From Symbiodinium natans (lineage: Eukaryota; Sar; Dinophyceae; Suessiales; Symbiodiniaceae), in contig CAJNDS010002827.1 in the NCBI GenBank assembly GCA_905221605.1, forward strand, positions 213,235 to 267,421: a stretch of 54,187 nucleotides of DNA. The letters run 5' to 3'. Made by a program: the position numbers and the translations under genes. This document shows positions 28,812 through 42,252 of this stretch, in pieces (position 1 is the first letter of the stretch; each line of letters opens with the position of its first letter). Below the pieces are notes generated by a model that did no database searches, was not told where the DNA came from, and worked only from the letters and a program-made list of their open reading frames with translations.

Positions 28812-31040
28812 CGCGTGCGGTGGGCGTGGGGAAGGCTCGTGAAGGGAAGGAGACCAGATCCTGGCCTGTTCTAAGCGCGCCCCCCCCCCCCTTACACTGT
28901 GACGAGGCTGCGCTGAGTACTCCAACGAGCCTTGTTCGCATTTTGCGGTGTGATCATTGCAAGTCCCACTGTGTTCATCATGACCCGAGGAGCGAAGCGA
29001 CAGGCAGATCCCTGAACTTCTCCACATGCCGTTCAGCTCTCTACTGGGTTTGTATCGTTTGCTTGCCTCAGGCTCGCCTGAAGTACAGGCACGGCACAGC
29101 ACGTGGGGTGTGGGTGATTGTCACGTAATCGGATGGTCAGCCAGGAGCCTGCCGTGACCGGCAAGGCCATTAGTCAAGACTCTAGGGTGTTGGTGTATGT
29201 TGGTGTGTTGCTCTTCAGAGGCTCGGCCTGGTGGCTGGGGTTCAGCACTGCGCGAATTACATGCCTCTCGGCCGGCTCTGCGAGGTCAAGTTTAAGGTCC
29301 ATGCCCTTTCCCATGTTCCGTCACGTGCCGTCGCATGCGGAGAGTGGATCCCCGCATCTCCCGAACGTTAGGTAAACGCGGCCAAGGGCCAAGGGCTGCC
29401 CATCTCTTGCATGCTTCGTCCAAGGTGCGCGCGAGGCTGAACGTGAGCCTCCGCGTCAAGGCGAGGGTTCTGGCAAGATTCTAGCGACACGCATCATGTC
29501 ATTGAGTCATCTTAGGATGTCCTCCGCTTTTTGCACAATCTTGGATTCTTGCAGAATGCCTTGCCGGGAACTGTGTCATTACCAGCCTACTTCCCATGAT
29601 CTTCCGAGCTGACTTGTCTCTGAGGGTGCTCAAGGAGCAGCACCGGCCTCTCACAGAAGTGGCACTCTTGGAAGACATGTGAAAACATGTGAAAAACATG
29701 TGAAGCATGTGAAAACAGCAAAGCCGCGGAGTTGTCTTAGGTGCTGTCAGGCTCCGAAGGGGATGCCGTCAACAACCTGCTGAGCCCCAGCCTCGGATGC
29801 TGACTTTGCTGAGCTGCCTATGAATCCTTATGAGCTCACAGACTTAGACCCCTTGGGGAGCGGCCTGTCTCAAGAAGAGCCTCCAGAGGAAGAGAACCCC
29901 AGCGAGGAGCTGTGACATCAGTGGTTGTTCATGGTGTGCCCGGATCTTTGCACTTCTCTCAGAGTGCAGGACGACGAGGGATCCGGCGGCAGCGCTGCGC
30001 CTGAAGAGGATGAGGCCTTTCAAGGGGCACAAGTATGGGCAGAAGTATGGGCTGCAGTGTGCGTTGCAGCATCCCGCAGTATGCCCGTTGAACGGACAGG
30101 ACGGCAGCACAAAGCAGCTCCCTGGCCTTTCCATCAGCTTCATGCCCAAGGGCTCCTTGCTAGGCGGAGCGCTACGCGGAGCTGCAATTGGAACTTGCAG
30201 CCTTCGGCTGTGGCAGCCGATTGCGTCTCCCTAAAAAGGTGGCAGCGCGAAGGATGAGAAGAAGAGGAAGGACAAGGCCGCGTGGGAATTTTTCGGGGAT
30301 GAAAAAAGGGAAGCTGAGTGGTATACAGCTGCATGGTGCCTTTTTCTACTGAGGACAAGAAGGACAAGAAGGAAGAGAAGGAAATCCGCACTCCGGCTGG
30401 CGCCCTGGAAGAACCTGCACACTGAACGATAGCAATGTGAAGAGCAGGCTGAAGATCTGGGTTGCATCAACTTGATGATCGATGTCATTGAAGTTGTCCG
30501 AATTCTCACGCAGGCTGAAGACTTTTCTGGATTCACTTGTCATTGTGCACGCTGCGCGTTGTGAAGGGGCTTTTCAGCTTTGGCTCGGAAGTTTTTTGGG
30601 GTTGTTGCAGGGGTCTTAAGGGGCATGGGCCACCGACTCACGGGATTGAGTCACCAAAGTGGTGAGCCACCGAATGTCGTTTTCTGGACACCACCAAGTG
30701 ATTCCAGGTGGGGGATTGATTTTCCGCGGGGGATTGATTTTCCGGATCTTTGAAAGCGGACTTTCGTGGCTGTACCCGCATAGGTCAAGCCGGGAAATCC
30801 TAGCGCGTGAAGATTTTTCCTTGAAAGCTCTCACGGCTTCCGAGGGTCAATCCGCGCCTAGGGTGAAAGGAAAATCACCAATTGGCTCCTAGCTAGATGT
30901 GACAAGACATAAGCACTAGAGCGACTTGCAAGTTCTCACCACGTAGGGATGGAGGGTCGCGGTTCGAAGGCCTTGCGATTGTTACCGTGATGCTGTTTCT
31001 CGCCGGGTAGGTCCTCTGAGCACAACACCGGTATTGGCCT
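28812..31040. other. No convincing gene
   Basis: A possible + exon at 29556-29682 (after TTCTTGCAG) reads ECLAGNCVITSLLPMIFRAD and onward. A Lys/Gly-rich frame (MRPFKGHKYGQKYGL, 30010 on) is open but unsupported. An 18-19 bp unit GGGGGATTGATTTTCCG is duplicated at 30710-30748, and ACATGTGAAAA units lie at 29677-29715. Confidence 0.35.
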
Positions 31041-31046
31041 GGGAGG

Positions 31047-33450
31047 TTAATCACCGACCGGGCACAAATCTGCAGGAACGCATGCATAGCGACACAACCT
31101 TCTCTCCGCGTCACTTGGGCGTCCTCTCCGCCTCTGTTCCTTGATGAGCTGGCCGTCACGGGCATCTAGCTCTCTAACATCCTCAATGCTCAGAGGATGA
31201 AAATGGGCCTGGAGGAACGTAAGACAACTTCGCGACCATACACCCAAGTGTGCAATCAACTTCCGACGCGTCGCAAACTGCAAGCTGCAAGCACAGTAGA
31301 CCAGTGCTTTCGAATGGTGGGTGGACCGGTACCAACACATCAGCATCAACATATCTTTGCGCAGCTCTGGTGGCATACCCACTCACTTCGCTAGGCTGCG
31401 CTTCCCTTGGCGCTTGAAAGCCAAAAGAAGGTAAGCCTGGAACCCACGCCCAGAAGGAAGAGTTGGCACACTCTTTCATCTGACACTGGGGTATGCTCGG
31501 CACACCGGCATTGACATCACACTCAACAACACCTGAAGAGAATTGAACATCAACAGGTGACGCTGATCTACACTGCGCCTGTTAGAGCTCAATCTTCAAC
31601 CGGGCTGCATGCGCGCGAACTCCATTCGTTTCACTGCGTCGGTTCTCGACCCAGCACGCAGTATGCTGCGAGAGGTCACCCACATCGGCGTTGCGTTCAC
31701 CAGCCATCTCGGGCAAACAATCGCCAAACCGGGGAAATTGGGGCAGGGTCCGAAGCTCCTTGCAAGTCGCACTAGGGCTAGGTCCGCTGTGGTGACCTTC
31801 ATCGTGAGATTGGAAAAAAGCACCCTGGCTTTTGCACGGGTGATCTACATAAGGACCTATGGTCACTCTCTGCTTGGCGTGAGGATCAGGGCACACACAC
31901 CCATCATTCAACCGAGATGGCTCAACAACCCCAGCACATGGGCTTGGGTCGGATCCGAACCGGTCTACTATCGACTCGGGCGCGCTAGTGGTCTCTCGAT
32001 CTTCACACGATTCTCCATGCACCGCCTCGATCCTAGGGTCGACGGTGACAACATGTACCTGGAGCTCGGACACTCTGACTGCAAAAGCCTGCCATAACGC
32101 TTCATCCAACTGCGGCCCCACAAAGTCCGGCGCTCGAAGAATAGAATGCCTGCGAGGCGGTCTTGGATTGGCTGTGCCACTTGGGCACAGCAGTCGGCTG
32201 CATGGCTGCTCAACGCGTCCTTGGAGAAGGAAGCGGAGCTTCTTCTGCCTGAGGGATCCCGTCCGGCTCCTCCCCAGGCCTATCGAGGGTGCGACTTGGC
32301 ACCCGCTGTAGGCTTTGCCTCTGGCGTATCCACTTCTACAACCTCCTGTCTGACTCTTCTCGGAGTTCTTTCCCTTTGGCTCTGTTCCACTTGTTCTGAT
32401 GCACTCTTCTTGGCTTGGGACATGAGTTGAGTGATGCGCTCTCGTTGAGCCGTGAGAGCTGCACGAGTAGCTGTTTCCTTGCCCTCCTCGTCCAACTTGA
32501 GGTCGTCCTTCTCGTCGTCCGTGTCCATACTTGCCATACCTTCTGTGGGCGTGATACCATCCTTGCTCTCTATTTCGTCCGTAGCCTCTTGCAGTTGCAC
32601 GCGCCACGCCTCCTCTTTGGTGTCCATTTCCCAAGTACACGGTCCCGTTCCGCAACCTGGGTCTCCCAGATTTCGGCCAACTGTTGGACATATTCCTGCC
32701 ATGATGCTAAATAGTCTTGCCTTGCAGCTTGTAGTGAGGAGATCTCCCGTTTGGCTTGTGCCTGAGATGACACTGCCTTGTGTAAATTCTTCGTGGCCTG
32801 CGCATGGGATTCTTTGCCGTGCCGGTCCACGATATCCTTGATGCTGGCAGGAAGCTCTTCTCTTGAAGAGCGCAGCTGATCCAGCAATTGATCCAAAACT
32901 TTTTTGTCCTGAGACTCGGCAACTGGAGCTGTAGCAAGAACCTGCTTCGGAGCTGTCCCTGGTTTGGGCACAGGGGCCTTGGGCAACTGACTTGTAAGCG
33001 GAGCCGAACCCGATGCCGTTCTGTCTTGTTGGCCACCTGGCGCCCTTGGCAAACTTGGCTTTCGTCGCCTCGGTGACTTGGGCCGTTTCCAGGACGCAGC
33101 CGAACTCCACTGTTCGGTGTGTCTCCACGGCGGCTTCGAAGCCGTCGCTGTATACTGCGCATAGCCTGAGCCATGGCACGATACGCTCCAGTGAGCGCCA
33201 CATGCTCCACAAAACTCCATGGAACCCTTGACCCACTGTTTGCAGACGCATTGCCAGGAAGGTGCCGACATCCTTGAAAAGCTGTGGTGTTTCGCGAGGA
33301 TTTGCTGCGCAGTGATAATGCGCAGGGGACTGGGCACTACCCAGCCAGCTGCCGCTGCACGTAGCAACGTCCTTGCACGGGTTCTGAGGCGCCGCAATTT
33401 GCGGTGAGTAGACGTTTCGCGGAGTGCACGCGCCACCTTGATGACTGTCA
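31047..33450 (-). pseudogene. Decayed LINE-like retroelement relic (tentative)
   Basis: Read right to left, credible protein appears in three successive registers, as expected for one reading frame broken by indels. First (33450-32630): a zinc-ribbon-like CVCKQW..MEFCGACGAHW at 33190-33255, then a Pro/Lys linker and a helical segment (KKVLDQLLDQLRSSREEL, SLQAARQDYLASWQEYVQQL). Second (32625-32280): TKEEAWRVQLQEATDEIES, acidic and helical, ending EVVEVDTPEAKPTAG. Third (32160-31582): RAPDFVGPQLDEALWQAF, VRVSELQVHVVTVDPRIEA. Further down (31300-31047) a C2HC-like CACSLQFATRRKLIAHL..C resembles the zinc finger at the C-terminus of some LINE reverse transcriptases. No endonuclease or RT motif was found, so the centre would be deleted. 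The class assignment is inference. Confidence 0.45.
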
Positions 33451-33639
33451 ATGTCAAAGAGGCACAGTGGAAGCAACAAACAAAGAATGCCCGTCCAGTT
33501 TTGCATGCACGGAAACAACGGTCAATAACTGGTGTGTAACGGCCACTTACGTGGGCAGGTCGATCAAACGACAGCTGGCCAAAAGTGACCTTTGAGTTCG
33601 GAGATCGCGCGGGCAACGTCCACAGACTTGCCACGCTTG

Positions 33640-36600
33640 GGGTTCAGGATGGCTCTGCGTGGACCCGGAGGAGGAAGCTACGAGAAACTACACACAGAAC
33701 TCGAACCTGAACGCCTTCCTTGAAAGCATCCAAAAATGAGGGAAGGGGCAGCAATGGCAGCATAGCGGGTCTCCAGACAGGGGATTCGAGGAGGGCGCTT
33801 TGCCGTCACCTAAGAGTGTGACAGGTGTTCTCGCCTCCTGTCATGGAGACCTTACACTGGGAGTTCGCTTCCCGGAGTTGTCGTTGTGCATCTGCGCATG
33901 GTTGCTCAGAGGCTTGCTTGCCTTCATGAGCTAAGGCCGGACAACTTGAAGGAGGTGCGGTGCCTCTGGTAAGTCAGAATGTAGGCCTGCATGAATACGG
34001 CTGGCCCATGGCTGACGTACGGCATGAACAGGTTTGGTGATGTTTGCTGTTCTTCTTGTGCATGCTGCCGTCGAACCAGAATTTCGCACCAGCGACAGGT
34101 CAATGGGTTGGACGAGAACATGTCCATTCTGGAGCACCCTAGCTGCACCTCTTCCCTTCTTCTGCAAACAGCAAGACGAGCCACATTTCCTGCGTCAGGC
34201 TCATGGAAACGGAGGTGACCTTTGCGGCTGGGCTTGTGAATAGTTCACCATGCAGTTCACACTACATGGAGTCACTTAGCTATTTGCCCAAGGCCGAGTT
34301 TACTCGACTACTCGCAGTCTCCCCATTCGGTGCTGAACACCGTGGCCTTGTGACGTTATTAGCACTTCCACTCCGGCGTGCAACTGGCCGAGTTCCTTGT
34401 CGCAGAGCTGACAACACGAAGGGACTACAAGTTCGGCACCCGGTTCGCCTCTCGCAGGTTCATACCTTCTTCCTGGCAGATCCTCTGGCAGATTCTTTGG
34501 CAGGTTCTGCAGAAGCGTATCCTTGACCACGCGGCTCGATGTCTTCCTGAAGAATGCCTCTTGTCGTTGGTTGTGGTCCACGTAGTACGCGAAGTTTTGA
34601 CAGCAACAGCTTGCTGAGGTCATCACCTTCTGTGAGAAAGGCTGCAAGTACGTGCCACCTGACTCGGGCCCCGCCACCGGTCCGAAACTTGGAGACTGAG
34701 AGTCGCAGAAGAGCAGGCGTCGCTTTGCTCGCAAGTTGTACTCCATGAGCTGCAAGTGCAGGCGACAGCAAGACAAGCTCTCGACCCGAAGCTGGGAGCC
34801 TGAGACCGGTTTTGAAGCAGGGTGGTCGATGAGATTCGATGAGTCAGATGACTAGGGAATGACTTTAGGTAGTGACTAGGCACGAGACCTACAGGTGTTT
34901 GTCCGTGGCAGTGGCACACATGAGGCGAAGTCTGAAGAAGCGGAGGCCGTTCGGCAGCGAAGAGCGAAGAGGGTCTTAAGAGGGTTGTAAACGTCCTCAA
35001 TCCCAGTTGTGCCAGATTCTTTCGAAGCGAGGCGCAGTGGCTCGGCTTCGATGACGAGCTGTCAGACAGCTGCGCACGGCGAAGGCCCTTCCTAAAGGAT
35101 CCCCTTCCGTGTCCTTTTCCAGAGCTCTTTGGTTCACCTCTTAGGTGGCCGGATGGCTACGAAGATCAGGTCGTGCAGTGGTGAATTCAAGAGTCGCATT
35201 GGGAGTTTCACAGAAGTTGTTTCACTGCATCTCACCGGCAGTTTCACCTACCACAGGATGTGTCAGGACTCATGCCACTCATGCCAGGTCTTTCAGAGCA
35301 TTAAATTGTCGTACGCTTACAAGTATTGTCGTACTGCAATGTAGAGCACATGGCAGCACGGTGACATTTGAGTAAGCTTGCAACCTAGACCGCACATGTT
35401 GCTCCTCAGCATTTCGCTAGCTCTGTCCAAGGCAGCTTGACAAAACCGGATCATTGGCATCACCTTCCCCTCCTCCCTACTCTTCATGTTTCTTTCATAT
35501 GATTTCATGTGTTTGGATGTTGGGATTCAATACGGGAACTGAGGGGATTCTTGTCAAAGGAAGCATGGCGTTGATCATCATCAACGCACCGTTTCTAGTT
35601 GGGCCTGAACTTCCATGTGTCTGAGATTGTCTGAGTTGTATCAGCTTGTGTGCTATGGCTCGGACAGCATTCTAATTCAGTGCACCTGGCTTTAGACGAA
35701 ATGTTCAACCTCAGCCCAAATTCTTTCTGCGACCATCAGCAGCTCAGCAGTCCTCTAACACAAGAAAGAGCAGCATTTATGCGGCTCCACATCGCCTTAT
35801 TAAATTAATTAATATATATATATATATATACACATATGCATATACATAAATACACACACATATATATATATATGCTTTGATGTGTTGCATGTAGCACATT
35901 GACGCAGCGTTCCCGACTGTCATGACCGCTAGATACTCATGACATGGCGAGAGCATTGCTGGCAACTGGCGTGCTGATCGATGCCCGACTGGTGTCAGGA
36001 CACTGGCTAGATAGTGTGTTGGCAATTGGAGCAATCTACACCTCTCTGCCTCTGCAAGTGCCTTGATGCCTCGTGACATTGGGTGCTGGAAGTTTGTTTC
36101 CATATCGTTCCCCGGAGACTCGGAGAGCAGGAGGCTGCTGTGGAGTGCAAACCTGAGATTGGGTGAGTGTACTGCTTAGCAAGGCGTTGCGAGGCTCACA
36201 ATAAACCTCATGCAACCATGGAGGTGTGGACGAGAACGTATTGGCAAGACAGCAATGCAACTGATGATGAGCGGGAGGATTCGTTTCAAGTCATCGCCCT
36301 GGATTTCATGGTAGGCACTTGTAGCGAACCAGATGTGCAAGGAACAGAGTTCAGCATTCATGCCCAGGAGAAGCTGAAAGCCTTCCCGAACAGGCCATGT
36401 CAGACACGGCCATCAGTCTCAGATATGCCACTTATGCCACTGCGTCTGTAGGAGCTTGGCAGACTTAATGCAAAAGAGGCCAGGATGCCTTTTTGAAATG
36501 TTGCGCTCCATGTGGGGGCACACTGTAGCTTGCGAAGGCTGTTGAGCTACGAGTGCCCCTACGGGCGAGCTTTGCTACTGGGCTGTAATGGGCTGTCATG

Positions 36601-37373
36601 GGCTGTAATGGGCTGTAATGGGCTGTAATTGTGTTTGCCTGGTGTGTACTCTTCAGATGTCGGTCACAGACGTGCCCTTGAGGCCACTCGATGTGACTTG
36701 GCCGGGAGTCCCTCAAGAGCTCACAGACATGGTGGAGCCGTTCACCTTGCTCAAGTTCATGGCAGTGGATGGGCGCTTATCTTCGGAAGCACCGTCCCAA
36801 ATTGTGTGCGTGTGTTTGCGCGTCTTAAGACCCGCGAGGTCTATGCGTACCTGCCGTGGGTTCCAGTCTTTTGGCCGCAGAGTTTCTATTTACAAAGTCG
36901 ATGTGCAAGGTTCAGACAGGTTCTCAGTGGTGCCGGTTCCGCAGCCGATTTGAGCTTACGCATTCTTACGGCCATACAGAGTGCGAGGACAGCGGAAAAA
37001 GTGTAAGGACAACATCGCAACTGAAAAGAGAAGCAGTGAGAAGCATTTTCCTAGTGGATCTTGCTCATGAGAAAGCGCAGTCTGCAGCAAGAATGTCGCG
37101 GACGCTGGTGGCATCGACTTGTGGTTTCAAGCGTCTTCATAGGCTTCTTTCCCGGCCGGTTCTGCTGGGCCCCGAGCCTGAGCTTTGATCGGAGACTGCG
37201 CGGCTTTCGTGGCTTTCGGACCAGCTCCAAAGCCAAGGGGTCCTTCTGCTGCACTGGATGTGCAAATGCTGTTTGCGAGGGACACCCTCTAACTCGGTTA
37301 GCTCGCATGCTGGTTAGCCGGTAAGCCCGTTTTCAGTTCGGGACCAGCAATCACAAGACAAGTGTTCTTTCAG
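33640..37373. other. Unassigned region with scattered exon-like pieces
   Basis: Possible + coding pieces are VQLAEFLVAELTTRRDYKFG (34375-34465), opposed by a 158-codon - strand frame at 34300-34776, and a MORN-like WPDGYEDQVVQW near 35148. None can be assembled into a gene. Simple repeats are (TA)n with CATA at 35808-35872 and a 10-bp ATGGGCTGTA array at 36587-36630. A basic, possibly targeting-type sequence at 37090-37240 precedes the UPF0225 gene and may be its first exon. Confidence 0.35.
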
Positions 37374-38200
37374 GTTTGGAGCCGAGACAGCCAAACCCCA
37401 GACCAAGAACGTGAACTGCCCTTGCCTCTCTGGACTGCAGTACAAGGCATGTTGCCGCCGGCTTCACAAGGACTGTCGAACGAACGACGGCCTTACTGCT
37501 GTGGTCTGGGTAGTAATTGTATTGCACGTGTCTGGAGGATCTTACGGCAGCTGCAACCCCGGAACAGATGGCGAAAGCAAGGTTTTCTGCTCTTGCCTTG
37601 AGGAAGTATGACTACCTGTTGGTGGCTCGGAAGGATTGGGCACAGTTGCGCCACGTTGCGCCGCCTTCCGCAGAAAGTCTGCGTGCTGTGGCCAGCTGCA
37701 ACCCAAGGACACCACCCATCCGACACATGTGGACTTTCAGGTCGCTTTGCTATATCTGCTTTATTCCGGTCTTATCTCTGCGTTCTTTGTAGCTCATCTA
37801 AAGACATGATGTTGCAGCACAAGAAAGGAGGACAGGGCAGCCTGGAAGAAGCAGATGGCCCGTAACAATCGTGGATTTCGGTACGTCGGCCTCAATGTGA
37901 CAAGCTCTGAAGAGCGTGGAGAGGACGGAGTATGACGGAGTTCGTCCATGTCAGTCCTCAAGTCTCTTCGTCTATGCCACAGAATGCTCCCGCGGGGATG
38001 AAGGACTTGCATGCAGTGACCATAGAGGCCGCTGCAGAGCCCGAGAAGGTTTCTGGTGTTCCCAAGGCCATCTAGATTCCGCCAGCTTCAGGAGGGCATG
38101 CATTGTCACCCGGAGTCACCCGTGACAGGTGCTGCTGATCCAGGAATGCTCTGTTTATCGGCGCGAAGGTCAGACCTGGAAATACGCGGCAGCCGAGGGC
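37374..38200 (+). CDS. SEC-C motif / UPF0225 (YchJ-like) protein, multi-exon
   Basis: After the acceptor TTCTTTCAG (ending 37373), an exon encodes a SEC-C zinc motif, NCPCLSGLQYKACCRRLHK (pattern CPCxSGxxYxxCCxxxH), ending near 37470. The next exon (37538 on, after GTCTGGAG) reads DLTAAATPEQMAKARFSALA then LRKYDYLLVA, matching the TPExLMRxRYxAY...DYL signature that follows the zinc motif in UPF0225/YchJ proteins. Joining CACAAG to GATCTT keeps frame (HK-DL) and needs a GA-AG intron at 37471-37537. A short exon at 37696-37738 gives QPKDTTHPTHVDFQ, like the V-E-F strand. Later, QECSVYRREGQTWKYAAAEG (38137-38196) matches the HxExSxFxRxxxxWxY block. The order of all four blocks is the family order. 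YchJ-like proteins are small and possibly metal-binding; the function is unknown. The first exon and one exon near 37.8 kb are undetermined. Confidence 0.7.
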
Positions 38201-38212
38201 CTCAAGAGGGAG

Positions 38213-38292
38213 GCCGGTGGAGCATCCGGTGGAGCATCCGGTGTAGCATCCCGTGTAGCATCCCGTGTAGCATCCCGTGTAGCATCTCCGGT
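38213..38292. repeat. 12-bp repeat directly after the UPF0225 exon
   Basis: GGTGGAGCATCC changes stepwise to GTGTAGCATCCC over six or seven units. In the frame of the preceding exon it would encode GGASGVASRVASRVAS, so it may extend the protein or be just past a splice site. Confidence 0.75.
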
Positions 38293-38299
38293 AGCCGTG

Positions 38300-40165
38300 A
38301 GATCTAAGACCTCTACTGCCTGGGCCCTGCCAGGTCGTTGAAGGGGCCGGTTCCGCCCAGCAGTTGGCGGGCATGTAGATGTCAAAGCAAATTTTGCACA
38401 TCTGTGCACTTAGATTGACGTCGATGCGCGATTCACGTTATGAATTTGTGAGCGGCTTTGAGCCAAAGCAGCTCGGCCGCGAGGGGCCTTGTCCCTGAGC
38501 CGTATAGTGCACGCGCTTAACAGCGGCGGGGCTTAACATTGTACGCCTTCTCAGCAGCGAGTTTTTAGCTTCTTTCGCAAGAGAGCTTTCGTGGCAGAGC
38601 TCTGATTGCCAAGCATGCGGTCAGCCTCGTTGCTTCATCGCACCTAGTTTGTGCTTTGAGCGCGGGACTTCAGTCTTGAGTGAGGTCTTCTTTGTGATAG
38701 CTGACTTCTGCATCTGCCGCGGCACGAGTGATGGGCTCAGATCTCTCAAGGAGGCATCTCGTTGCCAAAGTTGAGCTGAAACGAGGACAGCTTTGGATCT
38801 TACTTTGGTTAGGGCTCCTGATCAGCATCAACGAGGCTTCGGACGTTGTCTGACGGCTCATGAGAAGGCAGAGATCTGGAGCTGTGACGCAGGGGATCGT
38901 TAAGCAGTGTTTCGCTGAACCTCGTCCTGGCAGCTGCAGGCTTAAAGGAAGTCCGAGCATGAGTCATGAGCGCAAAAGAGAGCTCATGAAGCGCAAAGGG
39001 GCAGCAGAGCTTCAGAGACTCAGAAAGAAGAGGAGATTTCCAGACCGTTTGAGGCTGGTTGGAGCTGCGTGGAGAGCATGGGCTTCTGCAAGGTTCCTGC
39101 ATCCAGACCTGCGGGATGCCTTCCAGCCATTCTGCATCTTGTCCTGGTGTAAAGACTTTGCAACTTTTAGCGTCTTCGTTTTTCTTCCTTCCTGGGAGCC
39201 CAGGCAATAGCCATGGGCTGGTTCGCACTGCCGGTGCCTCAAAGAATCGGCTGGGTCAGGCTGAGCCGGCTAGAATTTTGAGGGTGTGTAATTGCACATG
39301 AGCCCGAGGTCCATTCTTGATGCGACTGTTCGGACTCACCTCGGCAGCTCAGCTACAGGCAGTTGGCAAACGAATCTGCTCACGCCCGTGTGATGTGAGG
39401 CTCGTCGCGTCAAACTGCTGGAGGCTTGCTCGATATCCTTGCCCACCCTCCCGCAATCTCAGTCCGACTGGCCATGAATGAGGCATCACCCATACTCAAT
39501 CTATCCTCATGGCGGAGCAGAAGAAGTTTGTTGACTTCATGAAGACCCTTGGCTTCATGATGCAGCATGCGCCTGTTCGCGAAAGTTCAAAAGTTCACAG
39601 ACAGCCTCGTTGCACACACAAAGCTTGAAAGACAGAGGCCATAAAGAAAAGGCAAAACTTGTACCGGATTGTACCGGATCTTCCCCCAAAACCAAGGAAC
39701 TTCTGCAACTTGGCTTTGCAGATCTGAGCAGCCTTTTTGGCATCGTTGGGCATCTTTGGGCATCTTGGGGCATCTTTGGGCATCTTGGGGTTGCCGAGCC
39801 ACTACGTCCTCCAAGACTCCAAAGGTCTTGTTCCGTGGGTCAAGAAGGATGTTCTGAACGTGCGAGAATTGATTTCGTTTGTACCTTGACTGCATAAAGG
39901 CAGCTTTGGGTGCTGGGTGGGAGATACACACGTACAAGTGTTGAGTGTTGTGAATCGAGCCGGAAGAACTTGAATTGAGATTGAAAGCAGTAGGTAGCAC
40001 GAGGACCGGGATGCCTCTGGCGTGTTCTTGACTTTGTGTGGGGATGTGTCGGCCTCCGTCCTCTATCATGGGCCTTCGAGGAAGTGATGTTGCAAGGCAA
40101 AGGCAGAGGGTGACTTCGAGGCTAACTTAGCGTGCAGCCAGTGCTCGTACACGTGCTGCCAGCAC
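38300..40165. other. No convincing gene
   Basis: A + frame at 38860-39210 contains a basic SHERKRELMKRKGAAELQRL segment that could be coding but has no recognised domain. A 10-bp GGGCATCTT(T/G) array lies at 39737-39790. Confidence 0.35.
39509..39628 (+). CDS. Possible small ORF or first exon (39 codons)
   Basis: ATG at 39509 opens MAEQKKFVDFMKTLGFMMQH and continues to a stop at 39626-39628. The Met-rich amphipathic start looks like a protein N-terminus, and the C-terminal half is basic and less convincing. It may be a first exon with a donor inside. No family is recognised. Confidence 0.25.
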   Translation: MAEQKKFVDFMKTLGFMMQHAPVRESSKVHRQPRCTHKA

Positions 40166-40169
40166 TTTT

Positions 40170-41884
<1,715 letters not shown>

Positions 41885-41885
41885 A

Positions 41886-42252
41886 TGCTGCTCCGACAGC
41901 GCCGACAGTTTGTCACCTTTCAAAGACCCTGCAAGGTGGTTGGAGCACGATTTTCTTTCACAGCACACGGCTTTGTGTTGGAAGTTCTTCGGGTCCTTGC
42001 CAGTAGTGTGGCAGAAGCTGCCTGGGCTCAAAATTTTGCAGCTTTACACCGTATATTTGGGCTGGGAGAATCTGTTGTGTCAACAGAGGCATCGGAATTA
42101 TCCACCGTTGTCGAATTTGCTGTGGCCTGTGAATCGCGTGGGTGGGAAATTTCATGTTTCCGCTAAGGGCCTCTTCTGGTTCTTCCTGATGGCGCCGGCT
42201 ACCAGAGTGATGCCTGGGCTACCCTGAGTGGTACAGCAAGCCTGTGCTGCAG
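41886..42252 (+). other. Possible upstream exons of the PAP2-like gene
   Basis: Several + frames are open, including one with LKILQLYTVYLGWENLL near 42030. No PAP2 KxxxxxxRP or PSGH block could be found, so exon limits are not proposed. Confidence 0.3.

Noticed and set aside
28318-29102. Long Cys/Val, Ser/Leu and Thr/Glu repeat proteins across the GT/CTGT microsatellite
   Set aside because: Open in several frames on both strands purely from the repeat.
30950-30985. tRNA gene suggested by GGTTCGAAGGC (B-box-like)
   Set aside because: The T-stem does not pair, and no A box or acceptor stem is present.
38457-38469. CTTTGAGCCAAAG as a spliced-leader relic
   Set aside because: It is a self-complementary hairpin, and only ten leader bases match.
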